64,000 bases of DNA. It comes from Perognathus longimembris pacificus. Taxonomy: Eukaryota; Chordata; Mammalia; Rodentia; Heteromyidae. Shown here in pieces: positions 10,266 to 20,567 of this stretch (the first letter of the stretch is position 1; each line of letters starts with the position of its first letter). The DNA lies in the NCBI RefSeq assembly GCF_023159225.1, contig NC_063181.1, positions 24,950,073-25,014,072 of the forward strand, in the 5' to 3' direction. A program made the position numbers and the translations under genes. The notes beneath the pieces were generated by a model. It saw only the letters and a program-made list of their open reading frames with translations. It made no database searches and was not told the origin of the DNA.

Positions 10266-10345
10266 TAGCATGATCACTTACGTGCAAGAAGATCATGATT
10301 TTGAGGGATCATCTTGAGACCCTGTCTCAGGAAAACAAACATAAC
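10266..10345 (+). repeat. B1-like SINE remnant
   Basis: The run gatcatcttgagaccctgtc followed by tcaggaaaacaaac resembles the 3' end of a B1/Alu-type SINE. A similar short piece (accagcctggtcgacacaac) lies at about 10,520-10,570. Confidence 0.4.
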
Positions 10346-10614
10346 AACTTTGCCTTTCTGTACCACAGTTTCTAGTAGTTTGAAGATTTCAGGCATACTG
10401 TGTAAAGCACCTACATTGCCATGCAGGAATATAGTAAATGGTAGCCATTATTAAGATTAAATGGTGAGGGTGGGGATTAAATGATGGGGAGGATCTACAT
10501 GTTGATTCTAAAGTTTACATACCAGCCTGGTCGACACAACAAGATCCCATCTCTAAAGAACAAAAAACGATGAACTTGTGAAATTTACTAAAAATTGTTT
10601 ATTAATCAACATAG

Positions 10615-10775
10615 ACTTATCTAAAGCTGAAACTCAGGCTTTAACTAATTATGGAAGTGGAGAAGATGAAAATGAGGATGAAGAAATAGAAGAATTTGAA
10701 GAGAGCCCTGTGGATGTACAGACTTCTCTTCAGGCTAATATAGAAACTACAGAAGAGAATGAGCACCAGAGTCTG
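10615..10775 (+). CDS. Pcm1: Pcm1 coding exon (6th from the end)
   Basis: A 161-nt exon (2 nt plus 53 codons). It opens with the rest of an Asn codon, then LSKAETQALTNYGSGEDENE, and ends ENEHQSL. The acceptor is caacatag and the donor gtaggt. About half of the residues are Asp or Glu, so it is an extended acidic tail. Its last residues differ from the human sequence as I remember it (ENEHDEQVL), which suggests that the exon boundary region evolves fast. An in-frame reading continues for 15 codons past the donor, but this intronic extension does not resemble PCM1. Confidence 0.93.
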
Positions 10776-10965
10776 GTAGGTATTCCAGTACCCATCAGCA
10801 TCTGTTCTGCCAGTCCTTAGTTCAACGACTGAAAGCAAAGGCTTTCTGAAAAATCTCAAAATTTATAGCTGCTCTCATTTTTATATTTTAACATTGGTTA
10901 GAATATTTTGTTTTATTTACTATGAAGATTTTGTAACCAGTCTTAACTATTAGATATGTTATAGG

Positions 10966-11149
10966 GTTTGGTTTTGCCAGTCCCAGGGCTTCAACTCAGC
11001 CTGAGCTGCTTTTGCTCAAAGTTGGCACTCTACCACTTGAGCCACAGTGCCAGTTGGGCATTTTTTGTCTATGTGGTACTGAGGAATCAAAAGCAAAGCT
11101 TCATGAATTCTAGGCAAGCACTCTACCACTAAGCCACATTCCCAGCCCT
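10966..11149 (-). mobile_element. Dimeric ID-like SINE
   Basis: Reverse copy: gttttgccagtcccagggct at the left (tail side) and ctaagccacattcccagccc at the right (head side). Both tRNA-like halves are present but diverged. Confidence 0.85.
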
Positions 11150-11599
11150 AGAGGATTTTAAAAAATTAAGTCTTTATATTTGTCCTCTAGTCCTATATGA
11201 AAATCATATGCAACAAAAAAAAAACTCATTTTCTTTGCAAGTTTCACTTCATCTTGCTCCAGAGACAGTACTTTGTCCAATATTTTTTCTGTTATTTGAA
11301 TTGTATACATTTTGGTCAGATCTATGTTTAACCAGGTGTTTAGTCTTAACCAAACTATAAATACTATTGACTGCTAAACCAACAAGCATTATTTATTTGC
11401 CGATTCTTGTATATTTTCCTCAGTTTAATAGTTATATCAGTTGATATTGATTTGCTTTGAATATATTCCCAATTTTCTGCTGTATCCTGATCTTCAGTAT
11501 CCTCAGCAGAATTCATACATAAACTAAATTTAATTTTTCCCTTTTTTTTCCCCTTGAGCATTACATCTTCCTACTTCATTCTAGATTTATTCATACTCT

Positions 11600-11736
11600 A
11601 TCTTTTTTTTTCCTTCTTTTTATGCTGGTAGGAGAGCTTGAACCTCAAGGCTTCAGTTCTCACTTGGCTTTTTTGCTCAGAACTGGCACAATGCCATTTG
11701 AGCCACGCCTCCACTGTGGCATTTTTGCCAGTTAAG
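11600..11736 (-). repeat. SINE fragment, old
   Basis: A T-rich start and tatgctggtaggagagcttg, then tttgagccacgcctccactg, correspond to the right half of the Geo-type SINE in reverse. It is strongly diverged. Confidence 0.5.
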
Positions 11737-11967
11737 AGAGGAAGAGAAGAGTCTCAAGGGTGCTTCTATCAGGAAGTACATTTGTCCATTTATGTTATGT
11801 CCTTTCCCAGGTCTCTTTAGAATTCAGTCTTTTTACTTTCTTTATTGGCTTTATTTTTAGAGGAACATATTAACATCTAGCACTTCTGAGAAATGAGCAG
11901 TTAAACCTTTTGGAGACTTACCAAGGAAAATTCTTATATACTGATTCTAATGTGTTTAAATTTTTTT

Positions 11968-12066
11968 TCTGGGAATTGGCACTGTAGTAGAGCACTAACC
12001 TTGAGCCAAAAAACTCATGGACAGCACCCTGAGTTCAAGCCCCATGATTGATCCCAAAAAAAACCA
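11968..12066 (+). repeat. SINE right-half fragment
   Basis: Contains gagcactaaccttgagccaa and ccctgagttcaagccccatg with an A-rich end, matching the second tRNA-like unit only. Confidence 0.6.
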
Positions 12067-12639
12067 AAAAGTCTGTATTGAAAGCCAACTTTCCTGTGTG
12101 GAAAAATATTTTCTTCAGATCTTTGAAGGTACTACTTCATTGTTTACTTGTATCTTTTTCTACTCTCCATCCTCCAAAAGTTTTATCCACTTAGAATTCT
12201 GAAATTTACAATAATATACTTTCTTCTCAATCTTTTTTCCATTTATTATATGGTCATTTGAGTGGATCTTCTCCATTTATATTTTCCTCTTAGTGATTTG
12301 CTTTTTCTACCATAGTCTCTTTGTCAGATATTGATAGTTCTTAGAAGATAATCATCTTCTTTCTCTTCTCTGGGCTCACTGCTTTATCTTTTTACTTTTG
12401 CTTTCTGGATTTCCTCAGCCTTAACAGTTAGATGAAATTATTTCCATGGCCATATTTAGTATCTAAGTAACATTTTCTGCTATTACTTTTTTATGGTGTC
12501 ATTATATTATGGAAGCAATATCAATTATCTACTAATTATATTAAATTATTTGATTGATGTTATATTAAATTACTGATTATATTCACTTATCTGCTGATTT
12601 TATATTTAAGAATGATATACAAAAATTTGGTTTGGGTTT

Positions 12640-12860
12640 TTTTGGGGGGAGTCTTGAACCAAAGCCTCATGTTTGCTAGACAGGTGCTCTACCACTTCAG
12701 CCATGCCTCCAATCCTCTTTTGCATTGATTGTTTTTTTGAGGTAGGATCTTGTTTTATGCAGGGTGGACCTGTCCTCCCTGTGCTTCCTCACATCTCAAG
12801 GGATGACAGCAACACACCACTGTAATTAGCCATTGTGTTTCTTAGGTAGCAGGGATGACT
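12640..12860 (-). repeat. Old SINE-like repeat
   Basis: Contains ggtgctctaccacttcagcc and, further on, an Alu/B1-like reverse stretch (ttgaggtaggatcttgtttt). Family uncertain. Confidence 0.4.
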
Positions 12861-12917
12861 GACTGACATTGTCTAAAATAAAATCTCATGAACTTTATGC
12901 TTGAGCTGGCTTGAAAC

Positions 12918-13128
12918 AGATCTTCTGCGTGCACCTGTAATCCTAACTACTTAGGAGGTATTGATTGAGGATGGCATTTCAAAGCCAACCTGGGTAGGAA
13001 GGTCTCATCTCCAATAAACTGTTCAAAAAAAGCCAGAAGTGGTAGAAAAAGCTCAAGTGGTAGAACACTAGCTTGGAGGAAAAAGACAGCACGCAGGCCC
13101 AGAGTTCAAGCCCCAGGACTGGCAGAAG
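12918..13128 (+). mobile_element. Geo-type SINE
   Basis: Head tgcacctgtaatcctaacta, middle aaagccaacctgggtaggaa, right unit agctcaagtggtagaacact and tail cagagttcaagccccaggac are in the usual order. Confidence 0.75.
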
Positions 13129-13896
13129 AACCAAACCTTAGCTCTCCCAATCTCCCCTTGAAGCTAGGATTATAAACTTGAGCCTCTGTGCCTACCTTGG
13201 TTTGCTTTTTTGTTGTTGTTGTTTCTCCATAGGATGTGAGGTAGACAGCCAATTTTCTGATAGAAATTCTTACATGTCTGTATCCATTTGTCTTTGTTTC
13301 AAAGTGGTTTAATTCAAAGATTTCCCATTTTCCTGCCTGGGAGCATATTAGTTTTGCTGCTGGTATGTGGAGCTGAATGTTGAGAGAGGGGTGGAGTGCC
13401 CCTATTATTACATACACTTGCACTATATCTATATCCTTCAGTTTTTAGTATGGAATTTGTTGCTACTTTTATTGATGACTTCTTTACCCAAGTACTAGGC
13501 TCACTATTTGTTTCTGTAAAATGTAATCTGTTAGACATAAGAACCTAGAAATCCACATTTTTCTTAAGCAGTTTTAAGCCTAACCCCTGTAGTCTTATTT
13601 TTAATTACTAGCCCTTACTCTTGACACCGTATTTTCCCTACCTAGAATCTGATACTTCTAATTATGGTGTGAATCTCAGTTTCTTGTTTTCTACTTACAG
13701 GTGCTTAGCTTTGCTCATCTTTCTCCACCTGCTCACTTCCTCTCTTTCCTTGTAATGCTTACATGTATAGATATCTTTTTGTGTTTTTTAAGATCGTTTG
13801 AAGCTTTAATGGACAAAACATACAGTACTCAGCATCTCCTTTATATTGGTCATATATTTTAAGGCCTTCATACCAAAACATTTTTTTTCTTTTTAG

Positions 13897-13969
13897 ATTC
13901 CACAACAAGAACTGGAAAAAAGAGCAGAGAGCAATAATTTTCAACCAGACCAGGTGCCCCCTGGTAAAA
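13897..13969 (+). CDS. Pcm1: Pcm1 coding exon (5th from the end), divergent
   Basis: A 73-nt exon (24 codons plus one base) reading IPQQELEKRAESNNFQPDQV and then PPGK. The acceptor is a long T tract (tttttctttttag) and the donor gtaaga. Phase 0 at entry and phase 1 at exit fit both neighbours. The pattern L-x-K-x-AES-x-N aligns with the human stretch I remember as LQRDFKKTAESKNVPLERE, but the rest is poorly conserved. It is the weakest-conserved of the nine exons. The long intron before it (3.1 kb) carries many SINE remnants. Confidence 0.82.
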
Positions 13970-14009
13970 GTAAGAAAGTTAAATAACTTCAATTTTAAGA
14001 TTAAAGAAC

Positions 14010-14235
14010 TTATTTTACTTTATTGTAAAGGTGATATACAGTGGGATTACAGTCAGATAAGTAAGGAAATGAGTACAATTCTTGTCACACATTGTTACCC
14101 CCTCCCTGTTTTCTCCTGCTCTCCCTCCCCCTCGGCTTCCCTCCTTCCCAAGTTGTAAAATACTTTTCCAGCACAGAGTCTTGTGACTCTTGCATTGCTT
14201 CACCCTTTGTCCTCACCATTAAACAACCTTTTATG
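14010..14235 (-). mobile_element. L1 3' end fragment
   Basis: Minus-strand L1 3'UTR: attgtaaaggtgatatacag, ggattacagtcagataagta and the pyrimidine-rich ctccctccccctcggcttcc stretch. It is truncated and lies just after a Pcm1 exon (donor at 13,970). Confidence 0.7.
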
Positions 14236-14272
14236 TTCCAAAACTTTATTAAACATTAAAACTAGAGTAAGT

Positions 14273-14478
14273 GGCACTAGAAATGAGGCTTAGTGGTAAT
14301 TAAAGTGCTTGCTTAGCATGCATGAAGCCCTGGGTTCGATTCCTCAGTACTACATAAACAGAAAGGCCAGAAGTGGTGCTGTGGCTCAAGTGGTAGAGTG
14401 CTAGCCTTGAGCAAAAGAAGCTCAGGGACAGTGCTCAGACCCCGAGTTCAAGCCCCAGGAAAAAAAAAAATCCAAAAA
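14273..14478 (+). mobile_element. Dimeric ID-like SINE with target duplication
   Basis: Full element flanked by the perfect direct repeat ACTAGAGTAAGT (14,261-14,272 and after the A-rich tail). Confidence 0.92.
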
Positions 14479-14489
14479 ACTAGAGTAAG

Positions 14490-15545
14490 TTTGAAGGCAC
14501 TTTGAACTTGATACCTGTTTTGTAACTCTATCTTATGTTTTCTAAGAGAGAAACGTTAACAAATGTTTACCTGCCTATACAGAAAAAATTCTTTTTCAGG
14601 GCATATCTTCACATACAAATGAGGAGGATTAAAAAAAAACAAACAAAAAACAGTATTCCTGAATTATAGCCTAAGTCCAAATGAGATTCCAAAACCCTCA
14701 GTTAATAGGAGCTAGGAACTTTTTTTGGCTGGTCTGCCTCTCACTATCCAGGTAGTGAAAAATGACCCCTTGCTCAGCATGGGGTAAGCTTTTATGAGTG
14801 GAGGTTACATCATTGGCAGTAACTCAGGGACCTTTGAGTCCATTTGTTCTTTTACATAAACATCAGTCTTTGTGGCTCGCAATAGGCTGCCCACACTGGC
14901 AACATAGCATGTGGTGGGCAGTGGCATCACTGGTATGTGTTGTCAGGTAAGCAAGCAGATTTACAGAAGCAGAACTTAGCCTTGAGTTACAGATACAAAA
15001 CATAGGCCCAGTCAGCATTACCATTACTCACTTTATAAAAACCAAATCATAGTCTAAAAGCAAAATATAGCCTTGAACAGGGGTGGTGTTTTCTTAGAGA
15101 TGATCCTCATTAGCTTTTTCTTTAAAACATAACAACATTGTTAGCAGGGCTTTCTGGCTAATACAGCCAGTACAACTCAGTACAGCCGGTGATAAACTTC
15201 AAGGTTGTCAGTGACCCTCTGTGAAGCTGTCAACTCAGTGAACTCAAGTGAGGGAGAGATGCTGCTTTGCTTTAGCAAGGATGGAAAATTTTGCCTTCAA
15301 TATTCAGGCCTATTTCTGATGTCCTATTTATGATTTTTCATTAGTCAGTTTCATTAGTCAATTTCATTAGTCAATCTCTTCAACTAAATTTGAGACCCAC
15401 TGCTAATGACAATTTGTAGTTTTCTTTTCTTTTGGCTCTTCAATGTCTTAATCACTCCTATTCATGTATATTAACTTGAACAACATGTACGTTAAATTGA
15501 ACAACTGTTGGATTATACTGAAGTTAAACTTTGTTTTGATGGCAG
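14490..15545. other. Pcm1 intron, mostly unique
   Basis: About 1 kb without a clear SINE or L1. It includes a short tandem run of cattagtcagttt (about 15,340-15,375). Confidence 0.5.
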
Positions 15546-15802
15546 CTGATCAAGTTAATTCTCCTGTGAAACCTTGTTACCTTAATATCTTGGAAAATGA
15601 GCAACCTTTAAATAGTGCTGGCCAGAAGGACTCAGTTACTACTATTGATTCATCTAAACAGCCTGACCTTTTGCCAGTACCTTTAACTGAAATGGAAACT
15701 TTAGTGCCTAAAGTCAAAGAAGTTAAGTCTACCCAGGAAACTCCTGAGAGCTCTCTGGCTGGAAGTCCTGATACTGAATCTCCTGTGTTAGTCAATGACT
15801 AT
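15546..15802 (+). CDS. Pcm1: Pcm1 coding exon (4th from the end)
   Basis: A 257-nt exon (2 nt plus 85 codons) from TDQVNSPVKPCYLNILENEQ to ETPESSLAGSPDTESPVLVN followed by DY. The acceptor is ttttgatggcag and the donor gtaagt. The segment is Pro/Ser/Glu-rich and closely matches human PCM1 at both ends. Phase 0 at exit joins EAESGN in the next exon. The middle part (QPDLLPVPLTEMETLVPKVK) differs more. It is probably disordered; no domain is visible. Confidence 0.95.
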
Positions 15803-16079
15803 GTAAGTGTCACCTGGGTTTCTAAATTTTTTTTTTCTGTTTTCATATTAACATTTTAAGCATATAAATCAAACTCTATTTTGTGTTTAGAACTTGTCTG
15901 AATATTTTTATTTTTTATTCATGCTTCAGGCATTAGCAGAAGAGTGATTATAATTTATGATGAACATCTCAAACCTTAAAGCTTTTCATAGTTTTGATAA
16001 GGAGTTTTATAGGTAATAACTTTTAAGAGAGTTCAAGTTCAGCAGAAGTGATCATGGTACATTAGTATCTGAACTACTC

Positions 16080-16192
16080 TACACTAACAGTATAGCTCAA
16101 GTGGTATAGTACCAGCTGAGTAAGCATAAGGCTGCTAAAGGCCCTAAATTCAGATCCATGAAACTAGTACCCCTTTCCACCCAAAAAAATAA
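16080..16192 (+). repeat. Old tRNA-like SINE
   Basis: The stretch tatagctcaagtggtatagt and ccctaaattcagatccatga matches a single-unit, old tRNA-like family also seen near 24,610, 38,405, 54,945 and 62,315. Confidence 0.5.
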
Positions 16193-16400
16193 AACAGCCT
16201 AAGATTTCTACTTTGTTACTTGGTAGACACAAGATACTATTCAAAATTATAAGGAGAGCTAGAGAATGAAAATCCACTCGAGGTTTAAAGGAGCTACAGT
16301 TTGGTATGATTACAAAAGCAAGTTACTAAATTCATTTCTCATGTTTTTAACTGAGCCTCAACATAGCTGATGTGTTAAAAAAAAAAAAAAAAAGTTGTAG

Positions 16401-16604
16401 GCTGGGGATATAGCCTAGTGGCAAGAGTGCCTGCCTCGGATACACGAGGCCCTAGGTTCGATTCCCCAGCACCACATATACAGAAAACGGCCAGAAGCGG
16501 CGCTGTGGCTCAAGTGGCAGAGTGCTAGCCTTGAGCGGGAAGAAGCCAGGGACAGTGCTCAGGCCCTGAGTCCAAGGCCCAGGACTGGCCAAAAAAAAAA
16601 AAAA
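16401..16604 (+). mobile_element. Dimeric ID-like SINE, young subfamily
   Basis: Complete element with the young CpG variants. Over about 165 bases it is identical by eye to the copy at the left window edge. Confidence 0.95.
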
Positions 16605-16611
16605 TTGTAAA

Positions 16612-16845
16612 AAGTTAGGTGCCAGTGGCTCACACCTGTAATCCTAAGTATTCAGGAGGATGAGATCTGAGAATCTTTGTTTGAAGCCAACCTATGTAGG
16701 AATATCTGTGACACATCTCCAATTAGCCACCAGAAAACTGCAAGTGGCTGGTTCTGTGGCTCAAAGTAGTGGAGTGCTGGCCATGAGAGAAAAAGCTCAG
16801 TGACAGTACTCAGGCCCTGAGTTCAAGTCCTACAATGAATGGGGG
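16612..16845 (+). mobile_element. Geo-type SINE
   Basis: Head ggtgccagtggctcacacct, then ccaattagccaccagaaaac, and right unit ctgtggctcaaagtagtgga. It follows directly after a dimeric SINE. Confidence 0.85.
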
Positions 16846-16864
16846 GAAAGGTTGTGCATATATT

Positions 16865-16865
<1 letters not shown>

Positions 16866-16913
<48 letters not shown>

Positions 16914-16955
16914 GTATGTATGATGTATATATATATAGAGAGAGAGAGAGAGAGA
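16866..16955. repeat. Compound microsatellite (TG)n(TA)n(GA)n
   Basis: Runs of gt, ta and ga dinucleotides with tatg interruptions, starting a few bases after the tail of a Geo-type SINE. Confidence 0.95.
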
Positions 16956-17013
16956 AAAGATGTATGTTTGTATGTAAATAGCTCTGATCCATTCATTCTG
17001 TAAACATATTAAC

Positions 17014-17096
17014 AAGTACTGAAGCTGTAGTTCAGTAGTAGAGTTTTTGCCCACTATGCACAAAGGTGTGGGTTTGATTATCAGTACTGAGGAAAA
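17014..17096 (+). repeat. Single-unit ID element, old
   Basis: The run gctgtagttcagtagtagag, then gtgggtttgattatcagtac, fits an ID-type tRNA-derived SINE without the second unit. Confidence 0.6.
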
Positions 17097-17109
17097 GTAG
17101 GATTTTTGT

Positions 17110-17355
17110 TGTTGGTTGTAGGGCTTGAATTCAGGGCCTGGTCACTGTCCTGACCTTTTGTCACTGACCTTTTGCTCAAGGTTAGTACTGTACCACTTGG
17201 AGCCACAGTTCCACTTCCAGTTTTTTTGAGTGATTAACTGGAGATGAGAGTCTCACAGACTTTTCTCTGCCTGGGCTGGCCGTGAAACATGATCCTCATA
17301 TCTCAGCCTCATAAATAGCTAGGATTACAGCTATGAGCCACTGGTGCCTGGCCTG
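17110..17355 (-). mobile_element. Geo-type SINE
   Basis: Reverse copy: ggcttgaattcagggcctgg through ccacttggagccacagttcc to aggattacagctatgagcca. Confidence 0.85.
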
Positions 17356-17599
17356 AAAGTAGGATATTTTTAAGAAATTTAAAAAAGTTATTTTAGAACT
17401 AAATGTAAGTGTTGATCTTCCTTTATCTGATGAATCAACTCATAAGTGAAAGTAAAAGTTTGACAGTATGCTTATAGCTGTAGTTACATAGCCCATCTCA
17501 AGAACTGTAAGTTTCTGATTTGTATAAACATGAATATAGAAAGAAAACTCATGAGTGAGACAATTACTGACACAAACATATGTATATAAGAATCTTCTT

Positions 17600-17788
17600 G
17601 GGCTGGGGATAGGGCTTAGGGGTAGAATGCTTGCCTTGCATGCATGAAGCCCCAGGTTCAATTCTTTAGCACCACATAAAAAGAAAAAGCCAGAAGTAGC
17701 TCTGTGACTCAAGTGGTAGATTGTTAGCCTTGAGCAAAAAGAAGCCCAGTGAGTCCAAGACCCAGGACTGGCAAAAGAAAAAAAAAAA
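17600..17788 (+). mobile_element. Dimeric ID-like SINE with target duplication
   Basis: Flanked by AATCTTCTT on both sides. The right unit has an internal deletion between gaagcccagt and gagtccaaga. Confidence 0.9.
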
Positions 17789-17807
17789 ATCTTCTTTATT
17801 CTTTTGT

Positions 17808-18030
17808 GGGGTGCCTGGGCCTTGAACTCAAGGCCTGGGTGCTGTTGCTATTTTACCCAAGGCTAGCACTCTAATGCTTGAGCTAGATTGACTTTTGGCT
17901 TCCTGATGTTTATTGGAGATGAGAATCTCACGAACTTTCTTGCTTGGCTATCTTTAAACCACAATCCTCAGGTTTCAGTGTTCTAAGTAGCTAGCATTAT
18001 GGCCGTGAACCACCAGCACCTAGCTTTTTA
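17808..18030 (-). mobile_element. Geo-type SINE
   Basis: Reverse copy: gccttgaactcaaggcctgg at the left, gtttattggagatgagaatc in the middle, gtgaaccaccagcacctagc at the right. It ends about 85 bases before the Pcm1 LIR exon. Confidence 0.85.
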
Positions 18031-18114
18031 TTCATTTTATTTGTTGGCATGGATGATTTAGAATTTGATCCAAAAGTAGAATCTGCTTTTTCTTATTAAA
18101 TATTTTTCTTATAG

Positions 18115-18207
18115 GAAGCGGAATCTGGTAACATTAGCCAAAAGTCTGATGAAGAAGATTTTGTGAAAGTTGAAGATTTACCACTTAAACTGACCATATA
18201 TTCAGAG
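18115..18207 (+). CDS. Pcm1: Pcm1 coding exon (3rd from the end), with LIR motif
   Basis: A 93-nt exon, exactly 31 codons, beginning EAESGNISQKSDEEDFVKVE and ending LTIYSE. The acceptor is tttttcttatag and the donor gtaaaa. The core DEEDFVKV (F at 18,160-18,162, V at 18,169-18,171) is the LC3/GABARAP-interacting region described for PCM1, through which GABARAP-type ATG8 proteins bind centriolar satellites. The acidic residues before the aromatic residue are all present. This block looks the most conserved of the tail, as expected for a binding site. Confidence 0.96.
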
Positions 18208-18370
18208 GTAAAATTTTAATTAATTAAAACTTTAATTAGAAACTTGCTTTTGTATAACATATGATTGAGATGAAAAATGATATTTTATTTTTAATTAGAA
18301 ACTTGCTTTTATATAACAAATATGATTGAGGTAAAAAACATGATTGATATTCTTATTTTTCATTCCAAAG

Positions 18371-18491
18371 GCAGATCTAAGGAAGAAAATGGTAGAAGAA
18401 GAACAGAGAAACCATTTATATTTATCTGGTGAAATATGTGAAATGCAGACTGAAGAATTAGCTGGAAATTCTCAGAAACTGAAAGAACCTG
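18371..18491 (+). CDS. Pcm1: Pcm1 coding exon (2nd from the end)
   Basis: A 121-nt exon (40 codons plus one base) opening ADLRKKMVEEEQRNHLYLSG and ending ELAGNSQKLKEP. The acceptor is tcattccaaag and the donor gtaaag. My memory of human PCM1 has EEQKNHLSGEICEMQ, so the two residues LY (or YL) before SGE look like a two-codon addition here. The exon encodes a Lys/Glu-rich helix near the very C-terminus. The codon split over the last intron (G|AA) restores Glu. Confidence 0.95.
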
Positions 18492-18681
18492 GTAAAGCTA
18501 TCCATTTTAATCCTATACTTGAAAATTACTGAATATGATCCTACTTTTTAAATATGGTTTTCATATATGCTACTAGTACTTAGGGGATTGTAAGCCTATT
18601 ATTAGGAGGAAGCATTCTATTAAAAAATTTTAGTTCTTTCAGTTTTAAAACATTATCAGAATTTTTGTTTTTCTTAAATTG

Positions 18682-18888
18682 TGCCTTTCCTACGGCTTCA
18701 ACTCAGGGCCTGTGTACTAACCTTGAGTTTTTGTGTTGATGGCTAGTGTTCTACCACTTAAGCCACAGCCCACTTTCAGCTTTTTTTTTTTTTCTTAATT
18801 GGAGATTAATTAATTGGAGTCTCATGATCTTTCCTGCCGAGTCTGGCTTTGAACTGCAGGTCCTCAGATCTCATCCTCTTGAGATGTT
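18682..18888 (-). mobile_element. Geo-type SINE, 5' end missing
   Basis: Reverse copy with tcaactcagggcctgtgtac, accacttaagccacagccca and a degraded head (ctcagatctcatcctcttga). Confidence 0.7.
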
Positions 18889-19210
18889 TACCAAATAAAT
18901 GTGTGTGTATATAGTTGAAGGGAGGTATAAAAGACTTAGTGGCCAATATAGTAAACCTGTTTCTTTTAATTACTGGATTTTATTTCTAGAGAGAGAGATT
19001 TTTGTACTGTTATATAATTTTTGTTGATGTTTTAAATATCTCATCTTCCCTGTAACAAATATGGATTCAGTCCCTTCTCAGTGTTTGCATAGATTTTTTT
19101 TTTGGTTCTTTACTCTTGTTATATTTGAAATAATGTACATTTTCTGTAAAAACTTATTAAACATATGTGTTGTTTTCGTGTCCACAGTAATTAAACCTTA
19201 AATTTCCTGT

Positions 19211-19440
19211 TTTTTTTTTTGTTTTTTTTTTTGTTTGTTTGTTTTTTTGCCAGTCCTGGGCCTTGGACTCAGGGCCTGAGCACTGTCCCTGGCTTCTTCC
19301 CGCTCAAGGCTAGCACTCTGCCGCTTGAGCCACAGCGCCGCTTCTGGCCGTTTTCTGTATATGTGGTGCTGGGGAATCGAACCTAGGGCCCCGTGTATCG
19401 GAGGCAGGCACTCTTGCCACTAGGCTATATCCCCAGCCCC
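19211..19440 (-). mobile_element. Dimeric ID-like SINE, young subfamily
   Basis: Reverse copy with a long T tract and the CpG variants cccgctcaagg, cagcgccgcttctggccg and gtgtatcggaggcagg. CTG plus a T run is repeated at both ends as target duplication. Confidence 0.93.
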
Positions 19441-19649
19441 CTGTTTTTTTTTTATATAAGCACCATTTGTTATAAAGCCAGATGTCATTCCTAGTTTTCC
19501 TTCTTTATGGATATAATATCACAACTGCTGAGCCACTCAGACAATGTTTTTCTTATTATCTATCAATCGTCATTTGGTTAAAATAATTTATGATTTAGAC
19601 CATATCAGATAAAACCTCCAATAATGCCCGAGTTTTCAGCTAACCTGCT

Positions 19650-19842
19650 GCCTGTTTTAGTACTGGGGTTTGCGCTCAAGTACTGGGGCTTTTTACTCAA
19701 GGCTGATGCTGCACTACAGCTCCACTTCTGGCTTTTTGCTAAAGATAAGTCTAATGGACCTTCCTGGCTGAGCTAGCTTCTAACCTCCACCCTCAGATCT
19801 CAGCTTATTGCAATTACAAGCATGAACCACAAGCTCCTGACC
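19650..19842 (-). mobile_element. Geo-type SINE, diverged
   Basis: Reverse copy: ggctttttactcaaggctga, ctacagctccacttctggct, atgaaccacaagctcctgac. Confidence 0.75.
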
Positions 19843-19894
19843 AACTCTTTGAGTTCACTTAATCATTTTTGTTGCAATTTCCCTTTTTTTTTTA

Positions 19895-19975
19895 TTACTG
19901 TCTTTAGTTGTACAAAGAGGTTGCCATTTGACAAAGCAGTTTATGAGTACAATTTGCAGTCTCTTTTTTTTTCTA
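19895..19975 (-). mobile_element. L1 3' end fragment (second family)
   Basis: The stretch agttgtacaaagaggttgcc, atttgacaaagcagtttatg also occurs near 59,500. It resembles an L1 3'UTR in reverse. Family assigned by analogy only. Confidence 0.45.
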
Positions 19976-20002
19976 GTAAGGTTTTTGGACAGACAAGAAT
20001 CT

Positions 20003-20262
20003 GTACTGGGCATTGGTGGCTCATGCCTATAATAACTAGCTACCCAGGAGGCTGAGATCTGAGGATCATAATTAAAAGCAAGCCCAGGCAGAAACATCTA
20101 TGAGACTTTTATTCTCCAATTAAGCACCAAAAAGACAGCCAGAAGTGGAGCTGTGTCTCAAATGATTGAGCACTAGCTTTATGCACAAAAGGTCAGGCAC
20201 AATGTCCAGACCTAAGTTCAAGCCCAGGACTTCTAGGAGTTGCCCCCACCACCTCCCCCTAA
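20003..20262 (+). mobile_element. Geo-type SINE
   Basis: Head actgggcattggtggctcat, then gaggctgagatctgaggatc and right unit gctgtgtctcaaatgattga. Confidence 0.85.
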
Positions 20263-20473
20263 AAAAACCTGTTCAGACTGCCATCATGAAATAGAAATGC
20301 TTACCTGTTATTTCACTATGTATTATCTAAGTTAGGATTTCCTTTAAATATCCTTATATGATAAGGCTAATTTAAAATAGAAGTTTTAAGGGAAGAGAAT
20401 AATATTAAAAATAAACTTTATAAGCAGTTTCTTAATTCACTAAGTAATTTAAGTATTGTTATTCTGTTTTCAG

Positions 20474-20499
20474 AAACAGTGGGAACCCAGAATGTATAA
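20474..20499 (+). CDS. Pcm1: Pcm1 last coding exon and stop
   Basis: The last exon supplies only 26 coding bases: it completes a Glu codon, adds TVGTQNV and ends at TAA (20,497-20,499). The acceptor is ttctgttttcag. Human PCM1 ends ETVGAQSI as I recall, so the terminus matches apart from small substitutions. The exon then continues as the 3'UTR. Confidence 0.95.
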
Positions 20500-20561
20500 G
20501 ATGTCAGCAGAGACTCTTCTAACACTCTTTACATACAGTGCTTACATGAAAAATGACGCTA

Positions 20562-20567
20562 AATAAA
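20562..20567 (+). promoter_or_regulatory. Pcm1: Proximal polyadenylation signal of Pcm1
   Basis: AATAAA 63 bases after the stop codon, with a second one at about 20,784. Either would give a very short alternative 3'UTR. Use is not shown by sequence alone. Confidence 0.4.
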
